DNA of 64,000 bases, from contig CAZWSX010000003.1 of the NCBI GenBank assembly GCA_964636985.1, positions 124,001 to 188,000 of the forward strand, in the 5' to 3' direction. The position numbers were made by a program, and so were the translations under genes. Numbering within the stretch: position 1 is the first letter of the stretch; each line of letters begins with the position of its first letter. This DNA is from CAZWSX01 sp964636985. GTDB lineage: Bacteria > Planctomycetota > Planctomycetia > Pirellulales > Pirellulaceae. This document shows, piece by piece, positions 1 through 10,200 of this stretch. The notes beneath the pieces were generated by a model. It ran no database searches and had not been told where the DNA came from. It saw only the letters and a list, made by a program, of their open reading frames with translations.

Positions 1-1574
1 AACTGCGATTCGAGAAGCTGGAAAGTCGGCAAGTCATGGCCGCCGACCCGCTGCCGGTATTGATGGTTCTGGCCGATCGGCAGGATTTCTATTTTCAGGA
101 ATACAACGACACCCGCATCGCTTTGGAAGCGGAGGGTTTAGAGGTCGTCGTCGCGGCGACGACGACCAACCCGACGACTCCGCACCCCGGTTCAGGGCAG
201 GGATGGAACTCAGGCGTGGTGGTGCCCGATATCGCAATCGCGAGTGTCGACGCCGACGATTACTCGGCGATTGTGTTCGTCGGCGGGTGGGGAGCCTCGA
301 TGTACCAATACGCGTACAACGATCCCAACGGCGATGGAGTGATCGACAACTATTACGCTAACGATCCCTACAATGGCGATCCCGATTTAAACGACGGGCA
401 AATCGCGGCGCAGAAGGTCGCCGTGAACAACCTGATTGGCGAATTCCTTGCCGACGACAAATACGTCGCCGCTCTCTGCCACGGCGTAACGGTCTTGGCC
501 TGGGCTCGCGTGGATGGCGTCAGCCCGATTGCCGGGCGCCGGGTTGCCGTTCCAACCACGGTCAGCGCACCGACGCAGTTCTACAACGGGCAGTGGCGAA
601 CCGACGGCTACTACCTGGGGCAGTACGACCAGGTGATCGATAACGGCGGCATCGCCAGCCCGGTGTCAGGGTCGATTGGCGATCCGAACACGGTTGCGGA
701 CGACGTGGTGGTCGATGGACAAATCATCACCGCAGAAAACTTTAACTCGGCATTGCAGTTTGGTCACGTCATCGGGCAACGTGTTCTCGCCAACGTGCCC
801 GAAGACCCACCGATTGTCGTCCAGCCACCTGTCGCCATGGTTGGGAGCGACCTTGTTGTACGAGGGACATCCGATGCGGACACCATCTATCTATGGAGCG
901 GCGCGACGGCGGAGACCGTCTACGTTTGGCTTAACGGCCAACAGTCGGGACCGTTTGTGATGGCAGCCGGTGGACGGGTGCGCGTTTTCGCCGGCGATGG
1001 GAACGACCAGATCTTCGCTACCGACTTGCGAGTCTCGGCGAGTCTCTTCGGCGAAGGAGGGCATGACCTTATTACTGGCGGTTCGGCCAGCGACCTACTC
1101 GACGGCGGCGAAGGAGTCGATCGGCTATGGGCAAACCAGGGTAACGACTTGCTTCGTGGAGGAGCAGGAGACGACTACCTGTTTGGTCGCGAGGGGAACG
1201 ACATTCTGCTCGGCGGCGAAGGGAACGACTATCTGGATGGTTTTGATGGTGCGGATATTCTGATCGGTGGGCTTGGAAGCGACCGCGCCGATGGTGGCGA
1301 TGGCGACGACCTGCTTATCGGTGGCCGAACTAGTTACGACGACAATGATGCCGCACTGTGGAGCTTGCTGCTCAGCTGGTCCGGCGCCGGCCCCATCGGA
1401 CCCAAGATCGATCTGCTCTCCAGTGCAGCGGCAACGACGCGCTTAAGGCATGGCGAAACGGTACTTGATGACGGCGCGCCGGATGTGCTAATTGGCAACA
1501 CCGGGGCGGACTGGTACTTCGCGAATTTGACCGACGCCACGTGCGCCCACGCCGAAGACCGGTTTGGAACTTAG
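1..1574 (+). CDS. Secreted DJ-1/PfpI-domain protein with C-terminal RTX calcium-binding repeats (5' partial)
   Basis: The reading frame is open from the window edge, so the true start lies upstream; the ATG at 36 is internal. Codons just before it read LRFEKLESRQVMAAD, which resembles the N-terminal 'LExRxxM' signature common on planctomycete surface proteins. Counting from that Met, residues about 10-255 form a DJ-1/PfpI (class I glutamine amidotransferase-like) domain with the nucleophile-elbow motif ALCHG (Cys148). Residues about 325-435 are tandem GGxGxD nonapeptides (GGAGDDYLFG, GGEGNDYLDG and others) of the RTX Ca2+-binding beta-roll type. The combination suggests an extracellular or surface-attached protein. 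Its activity (protease, chaperone or none) cannot be read from the sequence. A short GC-rich hairpin without a T-run (1594-1616) follows the stop. Confidence 0.8.
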   Translation, partial: LRFEKLESRQVMAADPLPVLMVLADRQDFYFQEYNDTRIALEAEGLEVVVAATTTNPTTPHPGSGQGWNSGVVVPDIAIASVDADDYSAIVFVGGWGASMYQYAYNDPNGDGVIDNYYANDPYNGDPDLNDGQIAAQKVAVNNLIGEFLADDKYVAALCHGVTVLAWARVDGVSPIAGRRVAVPTTVSAPTQFYNGQWRTDGYYLGQYDQVIDNGGIASPVSGSIGDPNTVADDVVVDGQIITAENFNSALQFGHVIGQRVLANVPEDPPIVVQPPVAMVGSDLVVRGTSDADTIYLWSGATAETVYVWLNGQQSGPFVMAAGGRVRVFAGDGNDQIFATDLRVSASLFGEGGHDLITGGSASDLLDGGEGVDRLWANQGNDLLRGGAGDDYLFGREGNDILLGGEGNDYLDGFDGADILIGGLGSDRADGGDGDDLLIGGRTSYDDNDAALWSLLLSWSGAGPIGPKIDLLSSAAATTRLRHGETVLDDGAPDVLIGNTGADWYFANLTDATCAHAEDRFGT

Positions 1575-1851
1575 CAAGGCGAAGACGCGCCGCGGGCCAA
1601 GATACGGCCTTGGCCCGGAGGGAAAACAGTCGTATAGGGCAACTCGCGTTCATCTCGCAAAGCCTTACCCGACAACAACTTGTGGCATCCCGTGGCGGTT
1701 ACCCGTTTCGCGGAGGAGGTCTTGTGACTTGCATTCGTTTCGGCTGCCCGGGATGATTCTTGACAAAGGGCATTTCATAACGGACGCGTAAGGCTGAGCT
1801 TCTATACTAAAAGTACGGAATTTCCTTACGTGTCCTGGCGGCCTTCGTCCT

Positions 1852-3366
1852 ATGTCGGAATCCATCGCCATTGTCGACCGGACGCGGATTGCAGGAAGCA
1901 TGATCCACCTCAACTCAAAGGAAGAGTTTTACAACGCGTGCGATTTGATGCACGGGGGTTCGTTCTATGCGGCCTATAAGCGATTCACCTCACTGGTCGA
2001 GAGCGCCGGCGAAAATCGTTCGCTCAGAAAGTCCGGACTTTGGGCGCGGGCGAAATGTCACCAGCGGATGGCGCTGGTTGCGAAGACGCTAGAAGAAACC
2101 ATCTCGCTGCAACGCGCGGCGCTGGCGGACCGTGCGGATGCGATCGCAGCCGATCCACTCTGGTTCGCGCACGAGATGCTTGGGCATCAATGGTATCCGC
2201 AGCATCCGGCGTATCTGCCGGCCTATCTCGTGATGCTCGAGAGTAAATCGGTCAGCGTCAAATGGGCCGCGCCACAATTTGTCGAGGCGATCGGCGAAAT
2301 GGGGCCCGACGCTGACGATGTCGTTCCCATGCTACAAGCCGCACTGGGAAAGTGGCCTGAGGTAACACAAATCGAAGCCGCCATCGAGCGGATCACCAAG
2401 CCGATCTCTCCCATCACAGGCTTTCCCATCGACCGCAAGCTTTGTCCCCTGAGCGAATTGGTCACCGAAGCACTCACGGCTTACCCTGGGCGCGATGGGT
2501 CGAAGGTAGGTCCGCCTGTGTCGATCGACGATATTCTGTTGTTGCCGCAACGGGACTTATGTCGCTTGTTGAGCGGCGAACAGGAAAAGGTTCGCGAGTT
2601 GGCGGCCTGCGTGCTGCGTTTCGTCTCGGAAGAACCAGAGCCGTCGACGATTGCCAGGCTGATGCACCATGCGGGACCGGAAGAGGAACGAGCACGTGTT
2701 CGTGGCCAAAGCCTCCTGACGTTGACCCGGTATGCCTCGACCAAGGCGCTGCGAGGCCATGACATGGAAAGGCTGCTGGCGCTCCTGCAAGAGCGTCTGG
2801 CATGCGATGTGGCAGTAAGCGTGCAATCGATCGCGGCCGAGTGCCTGGCGAAGATCGGTGCGAATCGCGTTGATGCGGTGTCGTCGCTGGTCTCACAACT
2901 CAAGGTGACGAAGAATCCGAATTTGACGTGGACACTGGTTCGGGTGGTCGCCGAAATTGGACATGCAGCGCGGGAGGCACTGCCGCGGGTTCTTAGCGTG
3001 AGCCCACGATTAGGAAATGCGATAGACGACGTCATCCAGGCGACAGCCATTCTTTACATGGCAGCCGAAGAAAGCCGCGAACATGACCATGCGCTGGCGA
3101 CGATTTTGGCCGCGGTCCGCTGGCAGCCTACCAACAAGCCCACGGCCCTTTCTCGAGAACGGCGGCGAGTGGCCTTGAATACCATTTGTGAAGCTCCGAT
3201 CAACGAGACCTTTCGATATCGCTTTCTGCTGGAGCGATTCTTCCTGGACGAAGCCGCCGCACTACGACGGGTCGCCGCCCGTAAGCTGGTCTCGCTAGAC
3301 GACGGATTAGCCAGAAGTTCCGGCGCGGACCAATTTGTGGCGACGCCTCACGGAAGCGTCTGCTAA
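1852..3366 (+). CDS. HEAT-repeat-like hypothetical protein
   Basis: This is a 504-residue soluble protein with no signal peptide or membrane segment. It is mostly amphipathic helices; segments such as VKWAAPQFVEAIGEMGPDA and ALPRVLSVSPRLGNAIDD have the alternating pattern of HEAT/ARM repeats. The family usually provides a protein-interaction scaffold, and no catalytic motif is visible. ATG 1852 is taken as the start; ATG 1900 (MIHLNSKEEF) is an alternative. A TATACT hexamer at 1803-1808 could be a -10 element, but no good -35 accompanies it. The frame stays open for 69 codons after the TAA, but nothing recognisable is encoded there. Confidence 0.6.
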   Translation: MSESIAIVDRTRIAGSMIHLNSKEEFYNACDLMHGGSFYAAYKRFTSLVESAGENRSLRKSGLWARAKCHQRMALVAKTLEETISLQRAALADRADAIAADPLWFAHEMLGHQWYPQHPAYLPAYLVMLESKSVSVKWAAPQFVEAIGEMGPDADDVVPMLQAALGKWPEVTQIEAAIERITKPISPITGFPIDRKLCPLSELVTEALTAYPGRDGSKVGPPVSIDDILLLPQRDLCRLLSGEQEKVRELAACVLRFVSEEPEPSTIARLMHHAGPEEERARVRGQSLLTLTRYASTKALRGHDMERLLALLQERLACDVAVSVQSIAAECLAKIGANRVDAVSSLVSQLKVTKNPNLTWTLVRVVAEIGHAAREALPRVLSVSPRLGNAIDDVIQATAILYMAAEESREHDHALATILAAVRWQPTNKPTALSRERRRVALNTICEAPINETFRYRFLLERFFLDEAAALRRVAARKLVSLDDGLARSSGADQFVATPHGSVC

Positions 3367-3812
3367 GCGGACCTGCTCCGCTGGTTGATCAGCCACAGGG
3401 AAGAGCCTCTCCAGCCTCTGGGAAAGATTTTTCCAGACCGTGAGGGGGGAGCAGGCGGTTTTCTCGCCTTACAGGCAACGGCGGCTCCGGAATTGCGTGA
3501 GCTTTCTGCTCGGCAGCTTCGCCTGACTGGATCGGAGCTTGTTCGCACTATCGTGCTGACCACGGTCGGCGGATGAATAAGGTTAAGAATTCTTTTTGTT
3601 TTGCGAAGAAACCGCGAGCGATTAAGGGAGCAGGAAAAACCGCAATCCGACCACTTACGCTCCAATCACTACCCAAAAACACCTGAACAACCGTTCCGTT
3701 CCTCCGAAATGCCCAAAAACGACAAACGCACGCGATGAGTACGCCGAGCCCTTATATTCGTCTTAACAGTAAGGTGGATAATTTGCGGACGCAATCGCAA
3801 TGCGCTGTTTCC

Positions 3813-3840
3813 TTGACAGTGCAGTAACGCCACATAGACT
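3813..3840 (+). promoter_or_regulatory. Candidate sigma70-type promoter for the exopolysaccharide cluster
   Basis: A consensus -35 hexamer TTGACA (3813-3818) is followed after 16 bases by TAGACT (3835-3840) as a possible -10. It lies about 200 bases before the exosortase start. Planctomycete promoter consensus is not well defined, so this is only a candidate. Confidence 0.35.
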
Positions 3841-3896
3841 GAGGTCTTGGATCTAAAGGGGGTCGGACACCCATGAGAACAGAGTTTCCAAACACC

Positions 3897-3961
3897 GGAA
3901 TTTGAGAATCCCATAAATTCCATTTTTGGTTCGTAGAGGCGGCTGATTTTCCATAATGGAA
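3897..3961 (+). promoter_or_regulatory. Two inverted repeats, possible operator sites upstream of the exosortase gene
   Basis: GGAATTT (3897-3903) pairs with AAATTCC (3915-3921) across 11 bases. Twenty-eight bases further on, TTCCATAATGGAA (3949-3961) is a 13-base perfect palindrome. Both lie between the candidate promoter and the exosortase start. Their position suggests regulator binding or transcript structure; there is no direct evidence of function. Confidence 0.35.
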
Positions 3962-4037
3962 ATCCCAGCCAGGTCGAATTCGCGGCCGAATCGACCCCTT
4001 AATCAAGCCTGATCATCTTCTCGAGTGTCAACGGTAA

Positions 4038-5018
4038 ATGAGTAAATCTGCGGGGACTCGCAAGAAGAAGCCCTTCAAGCCCACCAGTGACGCGGTGCAG
4101 GCAAGGAATGGCGTGCTTGTTCCCGCTGAGGGAGCCTCGGAGCCAGCCTCCAGTCCGCTGGTCATCGGGATGTCATTGATTCTGTTAGCCAGCGGCGTCG
4201 TCAGTTATTGGCCGACGCTACAAGGGCTTGTCAGATCTTGGGAAAACATCCCGGACTATTCTCACGGCTTTCTGATTGTTCCGACGGCCCTTTTCATGCT
4301 TTGGGTGCGGCGCGACTCGATGCCTGCTTTGGGGAAGCCGAGTTGGGTTGGCGTTATTGCCTCGCTGGCCGTCTGTGCCTTGTTGCGATGGGCGGGGGCG
4401 AAGTACTTCTACACCTTCCTTGAGCATTGGTCCATCTTATTCTGGGTTTTGGCGGCAGTTCTGGCGCTGGGGGGGTGGAAACTCGTCGGGTGGGCCCTTC
4501 CCGCCATGGCATTCCTCTTCTTTATGTTCCCGCTCCCGTTCTCGATCGAGACCTCCATGAGCGGTCCCCTGCAGAAGGTAGCCACAAAAATAAGCGTTTG
4601 GTGTCTCCAATTGCTTGGACAACCGTGCTATTCGCTCGGTAACATCATTTACGTGGGGGACAATACACTCGAAGTCGCTCAGGCATGTTCCGGTTTGCGG
4701 CTGTTCCTGAGCATCATCGCCGTGGGATATGTGTATTTGGCGCTAACGGATGGCCCGATTTGGGAAAAAGTCCTTCTCGCAGTAGCAACGCTTCCCATCG
4801 CGATCCTGGCTAACTCCGCCCGGATCGTTGGAACCGGTCTGCTTTATCAAAGCACGACGAACGAAGGGATGCGACACCTGGCGCACGATGCGGCTGGTTG
4901 GTTAATGATGCCGCTGGCTGCGGTGCTGTTTTGGGTGTGGTTTGTATATCTGAGAAAGTTGTTCCCCGAAGACGACGAGGTGAGTTTGTCCACCATCGTC
5001 AAGCGGGCGAGCATCTAG
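4038..5018 (+). CDS. Exosortase (exosortase/archaeosortase family transpeptidase)
   Basis: A 326-residue polytopic membrane protein with a soluble N-terminus of about 40 residues and roughly eight hydrophobic segments. The family's catalytic signatures are present: Cys217 in ACSGLR, Arg262 in NSARIVG, and His283 in HDAAGW. Exosortases cleave C-terminal PEP-CTERM-like signals on exported proteins, and their genes usually lie in exopolysaccharide loci with epsI, as here. It is the first gene of the cluster and sits 58 bases before the BY-kinase gene. No protein in this window has an evident PEP-CTERM tail, so its substrates must lie elsewhere. The subtype cannot be fixed by eye. Confidence 0.9.
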   Translation: MSKSAGTRKKKPFKPTSDAVQARNGVLVPAEGASEPASSPLVIGMSLILLASGVVSYWPTLQGLVRSWENIPDYSHGFLIVPTALFMLWVRRDSMPALGKPSWVGVIASLAVCALLRWAGAKYFYTFLEHWSILFWVLAAVLALGGWKLVGWALPAMAFLFFMFPLPFSIETSMSGPLQKVATKISVWCLQLLGQPCYSLGNIIYVGDNTLEVAQACSGLRLFLSIIAVGYVYLALTDGPIWEKVLLAVATLPIAILANSARIVGTGLLYQSTTNEGMRHLAHDAAGWLMMPLAAVLFWVWFVYLRKLFPEDDEVSLSTIVKRASI

Positions 5019-5076
5019 GGCGCGAAAACGAACTTGCTTCGCAATATTGCGAGCAATGCTTCCGGAGGTCGGATCA

Positions 5077-7209
5077 GTGCAGGCAAAGACCGAACAACAA
5101 GAGCCCTTTAGTCTGGAAGTCGTGTGGACAGCGCTCCGCTGCTGGTGGATGGTCGCGGGCCCGATTGCCGTCTGCCTGGCATGCGCCGCGGGCTACGGGG
5201 TCTATGCGCTGACACCTCCCAACTACACGGCCACAGCTTGGATTGAGATTCGCGACAAGGCTGCGTCCATCATTGCTCCGATCGGAATCGAAGATTCGGA
5301 TCGCTTTGTCGCAAACCAACTCGAATTGATCAAAAGCCCCGAGGTGATCGATCAAGTGGCAGGGCGTCCAGAAGTCGCCAGCACGCCCGAATTGTTGCGG
5401 GAAGCGAATCCGGTCAACGCCTTGCGAAAGCAGTTGAAGATTCAGCGCCAGGGAAAATCAGACTACTACACTCTGCAGTTCACTAGTCAAATTCCCGAAC
5501 GCGCCGCGCTGATTCCGAACGAAGTCGCTGAACGTTACAGAGACACCCAGGTTGTTGAGTCCAAAAAGCGACGAAGGAAGATTATCGAGTCGCTGGAGGA
5601 ACAAGAATCGAAACAAGAGGAGAAGCTAAAACATTACCGGCGAGAAATCGCGAAACTCGCCCAGGACGTCGGAACGAAAGATCCTTACGGCGTTACGCAA
5701 AGTGACGATGGCCCCGCGAAGACCGTTGCCGGCGAACTAAACGCACAACTGGCCCAGGCTGAAGTCAATCACGAGTTTCTTAAGGCCGAAGTCGCAGCCG
5801 AGATCGACTTGCTCAAAAGCGCAACGGGAAAAACTTCGAAACTGCTGATCGACACCTATATCGAGAAGGATGCCAGGTTGCGGGATTTGATCGACAAAGG
5901 AGAGGAACTTCGGAGGACCGAACAAGACCTTGCCGATGCGGTAAACGACCCCAAGAAGAACCCGAAGGTCCAAGCTCGCAAGAAGGATATCGCCAAGAAT
6001 AAGTCCGATATCGAGCGGATGCGAAAAACGATCGAGTCTGAACTCCAGGGGCAGATGGAGGAAACTGCAAATCTGACGCGCGAAGAAAAGATGGCCGAAC
6101 TGAAGCAAAAGGTGCTTCGATCGGAGAGGGCTGTCGACTTCTTGCGACAGAGGCACACCGAAGAGTTGGGGAAACAGAAAAAATATACGGGCGATGCCGT
6201 TGAGCTTGAGTTTCTCAAGAGCGACTACGAACGCACGCTAATGGTCTCGGGCATGGTGTCGGAACGGCTTTACCGAATGAATATCGAGCCGCCTGGTTCG
6301 GACCAAATCCAGATTTACCGACCTGCGGTAGTCCCCAAACTGCCCGATCAGGCCATCCCGATCAAAAAGATCTTGATGGCAGCGATTGGAGCATTCGCTG
6401 TCCCATTTGGATGTGCCGTGGCATACGAAGTCTTGCATCAACGCGTGAATTGCCGGAAGCAGCTCGAATCGCTGGACGTCCCTTGCACGGTCACCGAGAT
6501 CGCGGCGTTGCCGTCTCGCAGCCGAGCACTTCTTTCGGGCCGGCGCGAAGATCGTCTCGACCTGTTCATCGAAAGTGTCGACGGTCTGCGGACCAGTTTG
6601 ATGGTTCCATCCGGCCGAAAAGAAGTTCGCGTGTTCGCGGTCACCAGTGCGATCCCTGGCGAGGGGAAGACGAGCTTGTCGACACAGTTCGCGTTGAGCT
6701 TGGCGAGCGCTACCGGTGAGCCGACATTGTTGATCGACGGCGACCTTCGTTACCCCGACCTTCACAATGCCTTCGAACTCGAACTATCGCCTGGGCTCGC
6801 GGATGTGTTCGATAACACTTGCCCGGCATCGGAAGCGATCGTAAAGGCGCGGGGCGACAACTTATTTGTGCTTCCGGCGGGCGAACTCACGGGAAATCCA
6901 CACCGCGTCACCGCCAACGGAAGATTCCGTGAATTGATTGGTGAACTGCGAACCCACTTTAAGTACATCGTGATCGATACCCCACCGATCCTTCCCGCTA
7001 GCGAGGCCTTGGTCATGGCAAAAGCCGCCGATGCCACGCTTCTGGTTGCACGACGCGACCACAGCCGATTGAGCCTGGTCAAGGAAGCGAGCCAAAAGAT
7101 TGTCAACTCGGGCAGCAAGTTTGCCGGAGTGGTGCTATCGGGCGTTCCCTCGCGCGATTACCAGTACCGCTATGGCGCGTATGGCTACGGCGCTGGCCGG
7201 CATTCTTAG
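5077..7209 (+). CDS. Polysaccharide co-polymerase / tyrosine autokinase (Wzz-BY-kinase fusion)
   Basis: GTG 5077 is preferred as start because GGAGGT at 5064-5069 lies 7 bases upstream; TTG 5047 and ATG 5056 lack this support. The 710-residue product begins with a Wzz domain (transmembrane helix near residue 30), then a long coiled coil (about 170-380), a second transmembrane helix near residue 430, and a cytoplasmic BY-kinase. The kinase shows Walker A GEGKT (Lys531), Walker A' IDGD (Asp554, Asp556) and Walker B IVIDTPP (Asp634). Five tyrosines in the last 16 residues (695, 697, 699, 702, 704) form the usual autophosphorylation cluster. The family controls chain length and export of Wzy-dependent polysaccharides, which fits the neighbours. 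Confidence 0.93.
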   Translation: MQAKTEQQEPFSLEVVWTALRCWWMVAGPIAVCLACAAGYGVYALTPPNYTATAWIEIRDKAASIIAPIGIEDSDRFVANQLELIKSPEVIDQVAGRPEVASTPELLREANPVNALRKQLKIQRQGKSDYYTLQFTSQIPERAALIPNEVAERYRDTQVVESKKRRRKIIESLEEQESKQEEKLKHYRREIAKLAQDVGTKDPYGVTQSDDGPAKTVAGELNAQLAQAEVNHEFLKAEVAAEIDLLKSATGKTSKLLIDTYIEKDARLRDLIDKGEELRRTEQDLADAVNDPKKNPKVQARKKDIAKNKSDIERMRKTIESELQGQMEETANLTREEKMAELKQKVLRSERAVDFLRQRHTEELGKQKKYTGDAVELEFLKSDYERTLMVSGMVSERLYRMNIEPPGSDQIQIYRPAVVPKLPDQAIPIKKILMAAIGAFAVPFGCAVAYEVLHQRVNCRKQLESLDVPCTVTEIAALPSRSRALLSGRREDRLDLFIESVDGLRTSLMVPSGRKEVRVFAVTSAIPGEGKTSLSTQFALSLASATGEPTLLIDGDLRYPDLHNAFELELSPGLADVFDNTCPASEAIVKARGDNLFVLPAGELTGNPHRVTANGRFRELIGELRTHFKYIVIDTPPILPASEALVMAKAADATLLVARRDHSRLSLVKEASQKIVNSGSKFAGVVLSGVPSRDYQYRYGAYGYGAGRHS

Positions 7210-7253
7210 TTCCCTAGTTCCTGCAACCGATCTCAGATTCGATCGATCCAGTC

Positions 7254-10200
7254 ATGAAGCGTCGTGCAAGTTTCGCGGTATTTGCCTTAACGGTGGGGAC
7301 ACTCATCGTCGTGGGAGCGCTGCTGTACTTGTTGCACGGCCGGCAAGTTTTGGCAACGGTCAAGGCTCTCTCTCAAGAGGCCGAGGCAGCCGCCGAAACC
7401 GAGGATTATCTAACGGCCTCTGAGAAATATCAGTTGGCGTTGGGACTGAAAAAGGACGATCCGGAGTTGCTCGTCCAGCGGGCAATGTGCTACTCCAAAG
7501 CGGCAGAATCGCGTGAAATGCGAGAGCGGGCGGTTAACTTTCTTAGAAAGGCCATCGGGACTGCTCCCGAAGAGGAAAAGCTGGCCCTCACAGCCGAACT
7601 TGGCGAGCACTATTTGCACTTGGGCAGGTTTGGTGCCGTCACTACCGAGGCAGTTCGCCTGCTGAATGTCCTGAATGCCTTGAAGGAATTGAAGGAATTG
7701 AAGGACTCGCCTGAGAAGTCTGAGAAGATCTCGGCCCTAAAAAACTCGCCCGAGGTGGCGGCTGGATACCGGCTTCTCGCGCTGTCGCTTTTTGAGAACT
7801 TTCAAGCGGGTGGTATTGACGGGGATCAACTTCCCGAGCTTTCCAAAGAATGTGAGGAAGCGAACATTTTCCAGGTGATTCAACGTGCTAGGGCTTTGAA
7901 TCCCACCGACGAGAAACTGACGATTGCACTCGCCCGTGTTTACCGCCTTGCACCTGCGCTAGTCGAAGCCGAGGAGAAAGGAAAATCCGAGGCAGATCGA
8001 ATCGCGGCGGCCAATGACGTGGTCGATAAGTTTGCCAAGGAAAATGACAAAAACCCCAAGGCTCTTTTGGCAAGCGCCCAGTATCGACGGCAGTTCGGGA
8101 TTCCCGGATCGAAAGAGGATGCTCGAGCGGCCATTGAGTTAGATGGCGATAAGCGTTCCACTCTGCGGAGCGCGTATTTCGTGTTGCTGCCGAGCGGCGA
8201 AAAACTCGAACCAGCGGCTTACCAAGAAGCGCTGGAACTGGGCGAGAAACTGTTGCAAGACAGTTCGATCTACGATCCAGTAATGAGCTTGTCGGTTGGA
8301 GGGACCTATTATCTGGCGGGCAATTCGCAAAAGGCAATCGAGACGTGGAAGGCGGGCCTGGAAAAAACGAAGTCCCCCCTAGAACAATATGGGTTCCTTT
8401 CGTACATCGCCGATGTTCAAATCGCGGATGCTCAAATCGCCGACGCCAACCTCCATAAGGAAGCAATTGCCCAAGCCAAGGCAACGACCGCGGAGGCCGG
8501 CGAGGCTCTTGAAAAGGCTCGTTCTTCCTACGTTAGGGGAGAAGATTTTCGCCTCCAGGAAGGCAATCAAAAGCTTCGCGAATCCCGCGTCGACATTTTG
8601 GAAGGCGGCTCTAAGTCGCCGATTGCCAAGTTGCAGGAATTGGTAAATACGCAAGACGATGCCATCGACGATGCCACAAGGCTCAAGGCAGTTGCCTCAC
8701 TTGCGGATTACTACAGCAAGAATGTCGACTTCGCCAACGCAGCGGAGCTACTCGATTCCGCTGCGAACAAATACCGGGCCACGGGCATGAACGCTGCGGC
8801 TGGCAAAGCGTGGTTGGCAGCCAATCAGCTCTCCAAAGCGAGCAGGAGCTTTGCCGCGGCATTAGAAGAGGCGGAGAACAACGCGGCGACGCCAGAAACG
8901 CGTATCGACCTGGCCGCTACGCTGCTCGGCATCATCGCACGGGACCGTACTCGCTCCTTGAATGACAATCAATTGACCCTCGAAATGGATCAGCTGCACC
9001 GGACATTGGCGGGGTTGGAGAAGAATCAACAAATCGACTCAACCCTGTTATGGCGGATAGCGGGGATGCGGAGCGAGTGGAAACGCATTCAAGTCGAGCA
9101 CAAGAAGTGGTCGCAAAAGGACGACGGGCTGGCTGAACTTCAATCGGTAGAAGATCTTGGCGAGCACTCGCCCGAGGCCATGGCTTTTGCCAGCATCAAC
9201 TACCAACGGCGCGACAAGACCGCCGAAGCGGATCGCGTTCTGGCGAAACTGAAGAGCCTCGATCCAACCAGCGAGTTTCAATACAGGACGGAACTCCAGT
9301 TAGCGATGCTGCGTAACGACGTGCCGCAAATGTTGGATGTGTTCGGAAAGATGACGAACGCCGTCTCCCCCACGGAACGAGCGCAATTGGCGATCGACCT
9401 TTCGGGTCACCTCCGGCTAACTCAAATTCAACCAGGTCAAACGGGAATCGACGCCGCACGAAAAATCGTCGTGTTGGAGCTCGACCGGAACCCAGAGGTG
9501 ATAGGACTTTGGAAGTTGTTGGTGGAAATCGATGTCGACCGGCGCGATGCGAAAGGCATTGCAGAGACCGTCGAAAAATTGACAAAAACGTCTCTCAGCG
9601 ACAAGTCCGCTTTGTGCTACGCGCGGATCTTCAAAGCTCTTACTAACCCCAAAGCTACGCGCAAGGATCTTGATGACGCCCTGAACGATCAAAAGCTATT
9701 CGCGAACTTGCGCCCCCATTCGTTCGAAACGGAGACCCTGCTGGGCCTGATCGAACATCAACTCGGAAACTACGCACAACAACACGGCCTTTTTTCGGAA
9801 CAACGTGGGCACTATCTCGAGGCGGTGAGGGCCTACGTTCGCGCCATCAAGCTTGGCGAGCTCCGGTTGCTTGTCTACGAAAGAGTGAACGACCTTCTTC
9901 CGAAAGTAAAATCGGACGAGTTCGAGACATCCTATCTGCCCGAAAACAACTTCGTGCTCGCGACTTCGCCGAAACTGACTGAGATTTTCGCGACGCGCAA
10001 GCTCAAAAGCGGCGAGGCCGAGGCAGCGATTGAGCAGGCTAAACAAGCGATCGAATTTCGCCAGAACGACGCTAGCGCCCACATTTTGTACGCTCAACTT
10101 CTGGGGGCAGAATCGCGACTGATCGAGGCCGAACAGGAGTTCGACCGCGCCCTCAAGTTGGACGCGACGAGCATTAAAGTGTGGTTGGAGTACTTTGCTT

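Larger units (their letters stand above)
3367..4037 (+). other. Intergenic region upstream of the exopolysaccharide cluster
   Basis: About 670 bases without a convincing gene. The first 210 continue in frame after the HEAT-like gene's stop. The last 240 are more AT-rich and hold a sigma70-like promoter candidate and two inverted repeats, listed separately. This is the natural place for the control region of the 20-gene run that begins at 4038. Confidence 0.5.

Noticed and set aside
1594..1616. A GGGCCAAG/CTTGGCCC hairpin after the first gene as a terminator
   Set aside because: The stem is good, but no T-run follows, so it is not a standard rho-independent terminator.
3367..3576. A 69-codon open stretch in frame after the HEAT-like gene's stop
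   Set aside because: It has no ATG or good ribosome binding site and shows no recognisable family; in GC-rich DNA such a stretch is expected by chance.
4898..5212. A 104-codon reading frame overlapping the exosortase and BY-kinase genes
   Set aside because: It is in another frame across two well-supported genes and encodes no known motif.
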